NCBI RefSeq assembly: GCF_000314795.2
Contig: NZ_KB373314.1
Coordinates: forward strand, 988,418 to 1,052,417
Length of the DNA: 64,000 nucleotides
Direction: 5' to 3'
DNA from: Streptococcus sp. F0442
Lineage (GTDB): Bacteria; Bacillota; Bacilli; Lactobacillales; Streptococcaceae
Both the position numbers and the translations under genes were made by a program. Every line of letters starts with the position of its first letter. The stretch's first letter is position 1. Positions 28,543-37,214 of the stretch are shown piece by piece. The notes beneath the pieces are model-generated. The model worked only from the letters and a program-made list of their open reading frames with translations, made no database searches and was not told where the DNA came from.

Positions 28543-30225
28543 TTGCCCTTGCCCTTGTCCTAGCCCATGATGAACAATCGTCGCTTCAACTGCTTTTGGA
28601 TAAGACCTGCGTCCTCCCTCTTCAAATTGAGCGAGGATTTCAAGAAGAAGTTTTTCTTGAAAAGGATCCACTAGAATAGCGGATACAGTCCGTTCAAAGA
28701 TGATCCCTTGTTCTGTTAAGAGATAGATAATCTTGCGTAAGGTTGGCATTTTAAGATTTTGTTCGTCCGCAAATTCCTTGAGTGGTCTCTTGTTTGATTT
28801 GTTTTCTATAGCCTCCTCTTCCTCTATAGGATCAATTGTTTTAACCGTTGGTTTATATTCTTCAAATACTGAGAATTCTTCTCCTTCAAACTCGGTGATG
28901 GGAATTTTAGAGTAGGCATCATAGAAGGAAAAACCTTGATCAAGCGGTACATAAGGAGAGAAAAACTCACCAGCCAGCTCACCGTTGTTTGCGATATAGC
29001 CCCGTCCTTTGACCTTGACTCCATTAATTTCATCTAGCTTTTTGAACTCTTTGGTTTTATTAGCATCTCCAAACATCATGTCATATCCTGTTGATTCTAA
29101 ATGACCGACGGAGAGACGCTTCATAAAGTTATCCCGAAGAGCCGTTTTAATAAATTCACCATCAGGCCGTTGCATAGCAAAGATGATAAAGACTCCAGCT
29201 TGACGGCCTTCTAGAACTAACTGGGAGAGGTATTCCATTAGTTCTGACTGTTGGCTATAGTCACGATCGATCTTTGCCATAAGAGCTGCCCACTCGTCCA
29301 CAAGAATGAATTTTGGTTTCATGTCATAATGAGTAAAATTCTTTCCAGCTTGGAATTTTGGCGAAGTAGACATTAATTCATAGCGTTTTTCCATAAACTC
29401 TACATTCTCTTTAAAACAGTTAATGATATCTTCCTTACTAGTGTAAACCCGACCATGAAAGACTGGAATTTTCTTTAATCCAGCCAGGTCCGAATTCTTT
29501 GGATCACAGATATCAACAAAGCCGATTTTAGCTAGTGCATAGATAATCGTCATGAGAACAACGGTTTTACCTCCACCTGTTCCACCGCCAATGAGAAGAT
29601 GAGGTTCTTCAATATAATCCCAAGATACATCTTTCATAAGCTGGAGTTTTGAGCCTTTGACTTTGACTTCATCAATTGTGATTCGGCTATCAATTCGGTT
29701 AATAGCAATTTCATATTTGATAAAGCGATTATCAAAGGTTTTATTGCGAAAATCTCCGTTAAACATGACTTCAAGCGTGGCTCCAAGGTTGAGAAAGCGA
29801 TCTTGAAATTTATTCCCTTCTAGAATGAAGCTCACTTCAATCTTGTAGCGAGACTGTTTGACATACACTTGAGGCAAGGTGATTTTTTCAATGATCTTGT
29901 TCTCACGCTTGACCTTTTTAACCAAATAGAGGTTATTCTCTAGCAAAAAACGAGAGAGAATTCGAAGGCTGTTTAGCTTTTGAAAGAAGAGCACTTTCCT
30001 ATAGCAAACTCGATTGATAAACCAAGATAAGATCAAAGAAAAGATAAATCCAGCTCCTAGAAAATACCCTTGAGGCAAGGGATGAACTTTTAATTCTTCA
30101 ATATGTAAGTAGCTGTAGTAACTAATAGACAATAAAAAAGGAAACCACCAGATAAACCATGTGATTCCCTTTAGTTTACGATGAAAAGCGTGAACTCTTT
30201 TCCCTCGATAGGTAAAGAGTTTCAT
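28537..30225 (-). CDS. FtsK/SpoIIIE-type coupling protein (VirD4-like)
   Basis: 562 residues. Two membrane helices lie in the first 75 residues, with Walker A GGGTGGGKT at about 213-221 and Walker B FILVDEWAALM near 305. This is the ICEBs1 ConQ / Tn916 Orf21 class, which brings the relaxosome to the channel. The C-terminus ends in a low-complexity GLGQGQGQA encoded by an imperfect hexanucleotide repeat lying in the oriT hairpin region. Its ATG is 13 bp downstream of the DUF961 gene stop. Confidence 0.93.
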   Translation of the reverse strand: MKLFTYRGKRVHAFHRKLKGITWFIWWFPFLLSISYYSYLHIEELKVHPLPQGYFLGAGFIFSLILSWFINRVCYRKVLFFQKLNSLRILSRFLLENNLYLVKKVKRENKIIEKITLPQVYVKQSRYKIEVSFILEGNKFQDRFLNLGATLEVMFNGDFRNKTFDNRFIKYEIAINRIDSRITIDEVKVKGSKLQLMKDVSWDYIEEPHLLIGGGTGGGKTVVLMTIIYALAKIGFVDICDPKNSDLAGLKKIPVFHGRVYTSKEDIINCFKENVEFMEKRYELMSTSPKFQAGKNFTHYDMKPKFILVDEWAALMAKIDRDYSQQSELMEYLSQLVLEGRQAGVFIIFAMQRPDGEFIKTALRDNFMKRLSVGHLESTGYDMMFGDANKTKEFKKLDEINGVKVKGRGYIANNGELAGEFFSPYVPLDQGFSFYDAYSKIPITEFEGEEFSVFEEYKPTVKTIDPIEEEEAIENKSNKRPLKEFADEQNLKMPTLRKIIYLLTEQGIIFERTVSAILVDPFQEKLLLEILAQFEEGGRRSYPKAVEATIVHHGLGQGQGQA

Positions 30226-30238
30226 GATGTATCACCTC

Positions 30239-30700
30239 CTAGTTTTCCTTCTTATTTTCTACTGGTTTGTTTTCTTTAGTTGGTGTACCTCCAGCTTTTT
30301 TCTTGATCTTAGAAGCAAAGAGCTTATAGATATCATTGCGATTGACATGGGTATGCGTGATAACAATATCTTCTAGTTCAACCTCTTCTCGGTATTTAAT
30401 GCCTAGGTCTTCAATTTCAGACTCTGACATATCTGCGATAGTGAAAAAGAGGGTTTCATGCTGAACAGAAGAGTGAATCCCTACGACAATTCCACGGATC
30501 TCACCTGTATTGACTTGGACAAATGATCCATCAGGATTACGTTGTGAGCGATCCACTTCAAAGATGATATCAGGACCTTCAATGCCTCGGAAAGACAGTT
30601 TTCCAAGTACTGCTGGGACATCTAGTCCATCTGTAATGACACGATACGTCTTGTCAGCAATTTGTAGTTTTTCTCCGTAGTTTAATCCAATTTTAGCCAT
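30239..30700 (-). CDS. DUF961/YdcP-family conjugation protein
   Basis: 153 residues: a β-rich N-terminal domain, a helical region and a lysine-rich, probably disordered tail. It corresponds to YdcP/Orf22-type DUF961 proteins that precede the coupling protein gene in Tn916-family elements. In ICEBs1 related proteins help replication of the circular form. A good ribosome site (AAAGGAG) precedes it. Confidence 0.75.
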   Translation of the reverse strand: MAKIGLNYGEKLQIADKTYRVITDGLDVPAVLGKLSFRGIEGPDIIFEVDRSQRNPDGSFVQVNTGEIRGIVVGIHSSVQHETLFFTIADMSESEIEDLGIKYREEVELEDIVITHTHVNRNDIYKLFASKIKKKAGGTPTKENKPVENKKEN

Positions 30701-30721
30701 GTGATTTTCTCCTTTTATTTC

Positions 30722-31018
30722 TTATTTTTTGATTACCAATTTTTCCGCAAAGACATTGAGATAAGGTGCAACAGTATTGCCATTTAAAGCAGTGTCTGGG
30801 AAAAAGATTGGGTTAACAGTTTCTACTAGAGCATCTTCTGGGAAAACTGTTGTAGAGGCTGGTGTAATGACATGAAAGGCACCGTGCTCTGCGCTGTTTA
30901 GAATGTGACGTTGGTATTTGCCTTCTTTTCTAAAAATAAATTTAGGAGCATCTCCTAAACGTTCGTAGTAAGCAGGGCCAATAAATTCTGGTTTCATTTT
31001 AAGTGTTTCTGAGATCAT
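30722..31018 (-). CDS. Small DUF961-like conjugation protein
   Basis: 98 residues, predicted mainly β-strand, with no membrane helix. It takes the Orf23/YdcO-like place, one gene upstream of the larger DUF961 protein. A role in the early conjugative or replication steps is inferred from position only. Confidence 0.7.
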   Translation of the reverse strand: MISETLKMKPEFIGPAYYERLGDAPKFIFRKEGKYQRHILNSAEHGAFHVITPASTTVFPEDALVETVNPIFFPDTALNGNTVAPYLNVFAEKLVIKK

Positions 31019-31052
31019 AAGATTTTCCTTTCTGAGTGTAAAATAAAAAGAG

Positions 31053-31299
31053 TTAAGCTAGTTGCTTCACTCTTGAGTAATAGTGGGTAAATAATTTGCG
31101 TTTAAACATGCGACTATAAAGATCAATATCACCATGAGCATAGCCATTCCTACGAGCATCTTGAACTAGATGATCTAGATCTACTTGAGCCTGAGCATAA
31201 AGTTTGGCCTGTAGTTTATCAGATTCACTAAACATACCATAGGTAAATTCATAGTTATCATAGAGTCGTTTACATTGTAGTGCGAAAAAAGTTTGTCAT
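31053..31299 (-). pseudogene. First gene of the transfer operon, broken by one base in a T-tract
   Basis: An ATG at 31299 with a strong AAAGGAG site reads MTNFF and then stops after nine codons. If one T of the six-T tract (31285-31290) is removed, the frame runs on as FALQCKRLYDNYEF into a 60-residue open frame ending at 31053, giving about 81 residues in all. The site and frame thus argue for a single-base slip in a real gene. Either a frameshifted allele, a phase-variable gene or a sequencing error would look like this. If not read through, the ATG at 31235 could give a shortened product. Confidence 0.6.
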
Positions 31300-31327
31300 A
31301 TCATTCTCCTTTATTGTAATAAGTAAA

Positions 31328-31369
31328 AAAGCTACTAAGTGAAAAAAGGAAAGAACTTAGTAGCTTGAG
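31328..31369 (-). terminator. Hairpin in the leader of the transfer operon
   Basis: AAGCTACTAAG and CTTAGTAGCTT form a perfect 11-bp stem. On the minus strand the second arm is followed by TTTTTT, so it could act as a terminator or attenuator upstream of the first transfer gene. Confidence 0.65.
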
Positions 31370-31760
31370 AGTAGGTCTATCGAAAGATAGACAGCAGTAA
31401 AGAAAAGTTATTTGGTTGGAAAGATCCCTCTTTCCACGGTGGCAACGTTTAGCAAGGTGCTTTGCGTCAATTACCATCGCTTTCCCAGCCAATCTCTTTA
31501 GGTAGTCATCATCATACCCAAGAGATTCTCTTACGCCCTTTGGCGAAGCCAGTTCACTTTACTATTCGGAAAAGTGCGAAAGTCCGAAATGCGTGGAAGC
31601 CCACAAGAATTGATTCTTGTTTTTCTATCTTCACTTCAACCATAAAACGGACTTGACTTTTCTTATCAAAACATTTACAATAAAGGTACGAAGTTTATGT
31701 GTTGTTCTGATGATCAGTCCTCTGGTTGTCAGACGCACTTTTTATTTAATTGTCAATGAT
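31370..31760 (-). promoter_or_regulatory. Long untranslated leader of the transfer operon
   Basis: About 400 nt without a convincing gene lie between a TTGACA-like -35 (minus strand, 31751-31756) and the attenuator-like hairpin. It holds several short inverted repeats and a 29-codon frame (MVEVKIEKQESILVGFHAFR..., minus strand, starting near 31643). I do not recognise an RNA family. The size, the structure and the terminator at its end fit a leader controlling entry into the transfer operon. Confidence 0.4.
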
Positions 31761-31763
31761 CTA

Positions 31764-31844
31764 AACCTTCTAAAATAAGGTTATTATTTTTAGAAGATAT
31801 ATACTCTTTCGAATATATTTATATTATATACTCGATTGAGTATA
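31764..31844. promoter_or_regulatory. Operators between transfer operon and Xre repressor
   Basis: AACCTT/AAGGTT lies at 31764-31782. Two related palindromes, TATACTC...GAATATA (31800-31817) and perfect TATACTCGATTGAGTATA (31827-31844), have centres 27 bp apart. They lie in the divergent promoter region and are the probable binding sites of the adjacent Xre repressor. Confidence 0.65.
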
Positions 31845-31894
31845 TTGTCAAGAGATTATTGCAAAATATTTTAAAATTTTTTGAGGAATTAAAA

Positions 31895-32224
31895 ATGGGA
31901 TTTCCAGAACGATTAAAAGAACTCCGTTTGAAAAAAGGATTGACACAAAAGGAAATTGCGGAAGAATTTGGTATCAAGCAACCTAATTATCAGCAATGGG
32001 AAAGTGGAAAAAGAAAACCATCGTCTAAAACTTTAGAGAAATTTGCGAATTTCTTTGGAGTTACGATGGACTACCTTGCGGGAAATGATGAAGAATTAGA
32101 TAATGTAGAACTGCTTTTTCGTATGAATTCAAAAGGTTTAACTGATGAAGAAAAGGAGATCTTCAAGAAAGAGTTAATCGAATTTATGGAAGAACGGAAA
32201 AAAGCTTTTAGTAGAAAGAAATAA
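31895..32224 (+). CDS. Xre-family repressor (ICE Arp1/ImmR-like)
   Basis: 109 residues from ATG 31895 (MGFPERLKEL), with a GAGG site. A longer TTG start at 31859 would place the start inside the operator zone. The N-terminal HTH (KGLTQKEIAEEFGIKQPNYQQWESGKRKPSSKTLEKFANFFGV) is clear; the C-terminal 40 residues are a charged helix for dimer formation. Divergent from the transfer operon with palindromes between, it is placed like ImmR/Arp1 of ICEBs1/ICESt3, which keep transfer genes silent. Confidence 0.85.
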   Translation: MGFPERLKELRLKKGLTQKEIAEEFGIKQPNYQQWESGKRKPSSKTLEKFANFFGVTMDYLAGNDEELDNVELLFRMNSKGLTDEEKEIFKKELIEFMEERKKAFSRKK

Positions 32225-32260
32225 AAACAAACATCGTTTTTGATGTTTGTCATCATTCTG

Positions 32261-32294
32261 AGCTTCTGAAATCTAACATTTCAGAAGCTTTTTT
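32261..32294. terminator. Terminator after the Xre repressor
   Basis: AGCTTCTGAAAT/ATTTCAGAAGCT, a perfect 12-bp stem followed by TTTTTT; a second hairpin (ACAAACATC/GATGTTTGT) stands just before it. Confidence 0.85.
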
Positions 32295-32357
32295 CTTGTC
32301 ATAAAATGGCTGCAACTATTATTATTCAATACTTATTATCTCTATTTGTTAAAATAA

Positions 32358-33113
32358 TTAATGATTAAGTAGTGGTCCGCTAAGATGAAATTCAAAATTT
32401 GTAACATCAACTAAACCAATAACTTTGTCACTTTGATATAATTCCATCAAAAATTGTGCCATCTCTTCACTTGTGTGATATTTAGCAAAATGCTCATCAT
32501 AATCATATTCTTTAGAATCTGTAGCAACTTGACCGAATTCCGTTTTTGTGGCAGCTGGAGCTAAAACCTTAGCTTTTAATTGATGTTGATTTGCCTCTAG
32601 TTCCAATGCCAAGCCTTCTGTAAAAGCACTGACATAAAATTTACTTGCACAGTATGTAACTGCATTTGGAACCATCATGTATCCGCCTCTAGATGATAAG
32701 TTAATCAATTGAGCGCCTTTACAATCTTTATAATCTCTCACATATAGAGTTGATAGAATTGTTAAAGCTTCAATGTTTAGATGGATTAATGTTATTATCT
32801 TTTCTAAATCTTGAGATTCAACCTTATCATAATTTCCAAAACCAGCATTATTTATTAGAGTAGTAATGTGATATTTTTTCAAGCTTTCATAAAGAGCAAA
32901 AACATTACTGGACTTCGATAAATCAACAACTTTAATAACAACATCTAAATCCGGATAATGGTTCAAAATCTCTTGCTTCAATTTTTCTAGTCGTTCTTGA
33001 CGCCGAGCAATTAAAATAAGATTCGTTCCTAATTTTGCAAATTGTCTTGCTGTCTCCGCTCCTATACCAGCACTGGCTCCAGTAATACAAGTATAATTCT
33101 TCGTTTGTTCCAT
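32358..33113 (-). CDS. SDR-family oxidoreductase
   Basis: A 251-residue short-chain dehydrogenase/reductase with nucleotide-binding TGASAGIGAE near residue 10, LINNAGFGNYD near 85, and catalytic Ser with YCASK near 150-154. The cofactor-side arginines (ARRQERLEKL) suggest NADP(H). The start is ATG 33113 with AAAGGAG; the in-frame extension to 33146 has none. The substrate is unknown. It is divergent from a MerR regulator whose operator-type promoter drives it, so it probably answers to an aldehyde, ketone or quinone-like stress, as in related pairs. Confidence 0.88.
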   Translation of the reverse strand: MEQTKNYTCITGASAGIGAETARQFAKLGTNLILIARRQERLEKLKQEILNHYPDLDVVIKVVDLSKSSNVFALYESLKKYHITTLINNAGFGNYDKVESQDLEKIITLIHLNIEALTILSTLYVRDYKDCKGAQLINLSSRGGYMMVPNAVTYCASKFYVSAFTEGLALELEANQHQLKAKVLAPAATKTEFGQVATDSKEYDYDEHFAKYHTSEEMAQFLMELYQSDKVIGLVDVTNFEFHLSGPLLNH

Positions 33114-33294
33114 ACTATTTTCTCCTTTACAGATTGCTATTTGCATTTTTTATAAGAGTCGCTGCTCCCATCAAGGTTCTTGACAGCCTTATCACTAAGC
33201 CCCTCTGGAGCTCTCTATTCCTTCAAACCAATTTTTCGTCTATATGGTATTACCTCCTCTCCTAGCTTTATATCAAATTCCTTTGATGCTATGT

Positions 33295-33325
33295 ATTTTA
33301 CATAGTAAAGTGCACTTTATGTCAA
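33295..33325 (-). promoter_or_regulatory. MerR-type promoter of the SDR gene
   Basis: On the minus strand TTGACA (33320-33325) and TAAAAT (33295-33300) are 19 bp apart. The spacer holds the perfect palindrome TAAAGTGCACTTTA. A 19-bp spacer carrying a dyad is the signature of MerR-activated promoters, in which the regulator twists the DNA. Confidence 0.8.
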
Positions 33326-33395
33326 GAGAAAACTGAAAATTTTTTGATTTTTTAAAAATTATGCTAAAATAATAAAAAAAAGGGGGGGAAATATT

Positions 33396-33758
33396 ATGGC
33401 TCACTATTCTATTGGAGAATTTGCTAAAAAAACTGGACTTTCTATTTCCACACTTCGATACTATGAGCAAGAAAAATTGATTTACTCACATAGAGAAGAA
33501 AATAATCGTAGATACTATGATGACTCTGATATAGCGTGGGCTCAATTCATTATTAGATTAAAAAAGACGGGAATGTCTATTAAAAATATGCAAGAATACG
33601 CCGACCTAAGATATAAAGGAGACTCCACAATTCCTCAACGACTTAGACTACTATTTTTTCAACTTGATGAACTTCATAAGCAACAAACTGAAATTAACCA
33701 ACATATTGATTTTCTTGAAAAGAAAATTAAAACTTATTTAGGTATTAATCCTAATTAG
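33396..33758 (+). CDS. MerR-family transcriptional regulator
   Basis: 120 residues. The N-terminal winged HTH reads YSIGEFAKKTGLSISTLRYYEQEKLI, followed by NNRRYYDDSDI and a C-terminal coiled-coil dimer helix. There is no metal-binding cysteine set, so it belongs to the AdhR/aldehyde-type branch and not to the heavy-metal sensors. A G-rich AGGGGGGG ribosome site precedes it. It is divergent from the SDR gene and shares the promoter region with the 19-bp-spacer operator. Confidence 0.9.
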   Translation: MAHYSIGEFAKKTGLSISTLRYYEQEKLIYSHREENNRRYYDDSDIAWAQFIIRLKKTGMSIKNMQEYADLRYKGDSTIPQRLRLLFFQLDELHKQQTEINQHIDFLEKKIKTYLGINPN

Positions 33759-33921
33759 CACCATTATTATTTTCTTTATCCAAAAAAGAGATTGAAGAAA
33801 GTTACCCAAAATGGACTTTTTCTTAACTCTGAAAAGTGGACAATCGTCTACTTTTTTTATATAATTAACTCAACCAAATCGGTTTAGTTTTGTAATTTGT
33901 ACTTAAAGGAGGTATCATTCT

Positions 33922-34782
33922 TTGGATGAATTGTATACAAGAATAAGTAAGGCTACAAAGCATGTGTTATACCAGTACATGAAAGATAATGATATTTCAT
34001 TACTAAATTATAATTTCAATTACTTTTTTCAACATTGTATTCAGAAATATCAGATTCAAGTGATTAGTCACCACTTCTCGAATCACAAGATTGAGGGATT
34101 AACTGTTATAGATGAATTAGGTATTAGTTTTTCTTATGAGAAGGATAATCCTATTGTTAAGCAAAATTTTACTATGTGTCATGAGCTTGGACATTTTATA
34201 TTAGAGCATGAAGGTAATTATTTTGCAGAATCTATTGATAATCAGGAAAATATACTAGAACGTGAAGCGAATATATTTTCAGCTGTAGTATTAATGCCTG
34301 ACATTGTTTTGTTATCTAAAATTTATTATAGTTGTGACACCTTTCAACACATTCAAAATAGTCTGGATGTTTCAAAGCAGGCATTGTTCTTTCGCCTTTT
34401 AGATCTTCTTAGAGAGTATTATCCTGAACAAGAAAGTACCCTTAAGCAGGCTATCGATGCTTATATCGATGGACAAAATGCCACATTACTCCTTTTGTTT
34501 CACGGTATCAAAGAACAGATTATAAAGGAGTTTAACAACTACCAGACTTCTCTAATAAAGAAAATTGAACAATCTGTGAACAAAAGAGGCTTCGTTACTA
34601 GTCAAGAGTATCCTGAACTTTTAAATCAAAAGAATTGGAAAACCATAAAGGATTGTCATGACAATCTAAGAGTATGGCTCATTTATGATAGAGGGAAATC
34701 AATAGCTTATGTTTGGGATAAAAATAAGCTAACAGAAAAAGAGGCAAAACAAAAAGCTGAATTGAAACTACTGTTAATGTGA
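33922..34782 (+). CDS. ImmA/IrrE-family metalloprotease
   Basis: 286 residues with the zinc-protease motif HELGHFILEHE (His87, His91). The start is TTG 33922, 8 bp after a full AAAGGAGGT site. ImmA proteins cleave ICE or phage repressors to release transfer genes; in ICESt3 the equivalent is OrfQ. The gene ends 8 bp before the S24-type repressor, an ImmA-repressor pair. The C-terminal 120 residues have no motif I know. Confidence 0.88.
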   Translation: MDELYTRISKATKHVLYQYMKDNDISLLNYNFNYFFQHCIQKYQIQVISHHFSNHKIEGLTVIDELGISFSYEKDNPIVKQNFTMCHELGHFILEHEGNYFAESIDNQENILEREANIFSAVVLMPDIVLLSKIYYSCDTFQHIQNSLDVSKQALFFRLLDLLREYYPEQESTLKQAIDAYIDGQNATLLLLFHGIKEQIIKEFNNYQTSLIKKIEQSVNKRGFVTSQEYPELLNQKNWKTIKDCHDNLRVWLIYDRGKSIAYVWDKNKLTEKEAKQKAELKLLLM

Positions 34783-34790
34783 GGTAAGTG

Positions 34791-35477
34791 ATGTATCAAC
34801 CAGAAAAACTAAAAACTCGTAGAAAAGAATTGAAATTAACACAAAAGGATATTGCAGATCAATTGGGTATTAGTTATCAAGCTTATTCCGCATGGGAGCG
34901 TGGAGTAAAACAACCATCTAAAGAAAAAGTAAAGCAGTTAGAGCAGATTCTAGATGTCCCAATAGGTTATTTTACAGAGCTTGAATTCGTTCGGCTATAT
35001 AATGCACTATCAGATGAAGGAAAAGATCAAGCACTTAGCTATATCAAAAAAATAGTTCAGAAAGAACAATGTAAGAATGTTATTTCAATAGCAGAGAAAC
35101 TATACGAATACCACGTTTACGAAAAAATGTCGGCTGGTATCGGTTCATCAGTTTATAATGATCAGGACTATGATACTGTTTATTTTGATGAAGAACTAGC
35201 TCATGACTTTGCTTCATGGGTATCTGGAGACTCGATGGAGCCCAAATATAAAAATGGTTCTGTTGCTCTCATTCGTGAAACAGGATTTGATTATGATGGT
35301 GCAGTTTATGCCGTAGTCTGCAATAGCCAGACCTATATTAAACGAGTTTATCGTGAGGAACATGGATTAAGATTAGTTTCTATCAATCCAAAATATCAAG
35401 ATATTTTTCTTTCATATGATGAAGATCCACGAATTGTGGGGATTGTCGTTGGAAACTTTAGGCCAACAGTTGATTAA
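34791..35477 (+). CDS. LexA/CI-like repressor with S24 autoprotease domain
   Basis: 228 residues. The HTH is at about 10-45 (LTQKDIADQLGISYQAYSAWERG), with an Ala115-Gly116 cleavage site, Ser148 (SGDSMEP) and Lys184 (TYIKRVY) in the C-terminal peptidase. It should self-cleave under RecA-type SOS signalling, as for ICE Arp2/CI proteins. ATG 34791 has GAGGT at the proper distance; a GTG one codon upstream is less well placed. A fragment of a second copy of its 3' end lies at 39316-39384. Confidence 0.9.
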   Translation: MYQPEKLKTRRKELKLTQKDIADQLGISYQAYSAWERGVKQPSKEKVKQLEQILDVPIGYFTELEFVRLYNALSDEGKDQALSYIKKIVQKEQCKNVISIAEKLYEYHVYEKMSAGIGSSVYNDQDYDTVYFDEELAHDFASWVSGDSMEPKYKNGSVALIRETGFDYDGAVYAVVCNSQTYIKRVYREEHGLRLVSINPKYQDIFLSYDEDPRIVGIVVGNFRPTVD

Positions 35478-35541
35478 AATATTTAATTTACAAATAATTA
35501 CTAAATGTGGCTCATAAGAATCCTCAAGAAATTGAATAAAA

Positions 35542-35587
35542 ATAGTTAGAATAGTATGAAATCAATAATACATACTATTCTAACTAT
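35542..35587. terminator. Long perfect inverted repeat between converging genes
   Basis: A 17-bp perfect stem starting ATAGTTAGAATAGTATG with a 12-nt loop, between the repressor (+) and the ABC permease (-). There is no T-run, so factor-independent termination is less certain. It could also be an old insertion-sequence end. Confidence 0.5.
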
Positions 35588-35646
35588 GGTAGTGTAAAAT
35601 AAGTTGTGTAAACACAAAATTATTGACAGTATCTAAAGAATTAAAG

Positions 35647-36435
35647 TTATGTAAACTCTAGTTTCCCAGAGGTACGTGACCGTCTTTCCATATATTTTAA
35701 AAGAATATATGCTACTAGAATGAAAGAAAAACCTAAGGTTAACTCTTCATAAATTAGTTTATTATATTCTGAAAGACTATTCCCTTCAATTAAACCTTGA
35801 GCAATCTGAATAGACCTTGTCAAAGGTAATATTTTAGAAAACCACTGGAAAATATAAGGCAATTTACTAACTGGAAAATTAGCTCCAGTAAAAATCAACA
35901 ACAATCGACTGACTAAATTCAATATAAGATTTGTTTCACTTGTTATTAAAATAAAGCATGAAAAAATATATCCAAAACTCATTGCAACGAAAGAAGATAG
36001 GAAAAGAACACCAATAAACGATGAAATCAATTCTAAATTCCAATTAATTCCCAAGATCAAACTCACTAATACCACGCCTATAGTTACAGAAATCATACTA
36101 GTAACCATTGTGCTAATTGCACTAGAAAATAGGATCGAGCTTAACTTTGTTTTTGAAGCAATTAGAAAACTCAATGTTCCATTATTTTTTTCATCCATCA
36201 GTTGTGTGCCTACACCAAACAAAGCTCCAAAAGATGCTATTAGTATCGCATTTCCAATCATCCATTTTTGAATATAATCAGTTCCGTAAATATATCCAGC
36301 AACCAAGGAGAAAAGCAATGTTTGTGAAACTGGGGGAATTAGATCGAACATCATATAAGTTTTCCAATCCGACATCACTGAGGATTGTTTATAAGAAAAG
36401 ATGATCCTTCTGAAAAATCTAAAAATGCTTTCCAT
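35647..36435 (-). CDS. ABC-2 type exporter permease (second)
   Basis: 262 residues with six membrane helices in the ABC-2 arrangement (pairs around 25-80, 100-160, 170-200, 235-250). It abuts the upstream permease (1-bp gap). With that protein and the ATPase it forms a DrrAB-type exporter with two different permeases. The substrate is unknown; drug or peptide export or self-protection are typical roles. Confidence 0.85.
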   Translation of the reverse strand: MESIFRFFRRIIFSYKQSSVMSDWKTYMMFDLIPPVSQTLLFSLVAGYIYGTDYIQKWMIGNAILIASFGALFGVGTQLMDEKNNGTLSFLIASKTKLSSILFSSAISTMVTSMISVTIGVVLVSLILGINWNLELISSFIGVLFLSSFVAMSFGYIFSCFILITSETNLILNLVSRLLLIFTGANFPVSKLPYIFQWFSKILPLTRSIQIAQGLIEGNSLSEYNKLIYEELTLGFSFILVAYILLKYMERRSRTSGKLEFT

Positions 36436-37206
36436 TTAATATACCTCCAAAGTTGCGTCAATTCTACTTTTTTTCTCTATACTAATAAATGCAAAGTAAG
36501 CAATTATAAAATTAAATACGGTAAGTAAGGAGAGAATTGATATAACAATAAATATCTCCTTTGAATTCCCACCGTATACAGCAAGTTTAAAGCCCTCCAT
36601 TACCCATGTTGGAGATAAAATATATGAAATCCACTTTATATATTGGTTTATAAAATCTAAAGGGAATACCATCCCTGTTATTAAAAGTAACGGATACTCT
36701 ATTAAGTTCATTAACAAACGTGCACTTCTTGATAAGGTAAATACTGAACACATTAGCATTCCTATACTAACGAAGGTCAATATTGCTAAGACAATCACAA
36801 TTACTAATAAGCTATAAATCTTAACAGCCATTATGCGACCAAATAATATCATTACAAAAAATACATTCAACAAAAATGCTATTACTCCCCAAAGACTGTT
36901 ACCAAGTAATTTACCCAAAATAATCTTTTTAAAACCTGACGGTGACGTGAATAAAATAGGTAACGTTCCTAAATACTTTTCTCTGTTTATATCTGCAGCT
37001 GATGAAAAACAAATAATGGTCCAAAATGAAGATAGAGAGGTTCCCAAAATAGCATATAAAGTAAATTCTTGATTGGATTTATTACTATACATTAGACCTA
37101 AGAGGACAGCGTTACACAGAGGATTTAAAAATAGACAATAGCGAAACATACTTCTAGCAATTGCTTGCTTCATGTGTACAATAGCACTAGCAAAAATAAC
37201 TTTCAT
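36436..37206 (-). CDS. ABC-2 type exporter permease (first)
   Basis: 256 residues with six membrane helices. Residues 90-105 (LFTSPSGFKKIILGKLLGN) form the cytoplasmic coupling helix region typical of ABC-2 permeases. It lies 8 bp after the ATPase gene and directly before the second permease; the pair should make a heterodimer. Confidence 0.85.
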   Translation of the reverse strand: MKVIFASAIVHMKQAIARSMFRYCLFLNPLCNAVLLGLMYSNKSNQEFTLYAILGTSLSSFWTIICFSSAADINREKYLGTLPILFTSPSGFKKIILGKLLGNSLWGVIAFLLNVFFVMILFGRIMAVKIYSLLVIVIVLAILTFVSIGMLMCSVFTLSRSARLLMNLIEYPLLLITGMVFPLDFINQYIKWISYILSPTWVMEGFKLAVYGGNSKEIFIVISILSLLTVFNFIIAYFAFISIEKKSRIDATLEVY

Positions 37207-37214
37207 ACTTACGA

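Noticed and set aside
31462-31656. 64-codon plus-strand frame in the transfer-operon leader
   Set aside because: It has no ribosome site and runs against the only plausible transcription direction of this segment. Its composition is not protein-like.
35542-35587. 17-bp inverted repeat considered as the ends of an insertion sequence
   Set aside because: The arms are only 12 bp apart and there is no transposase or target duplication, so a termination structure is the simpler reading.
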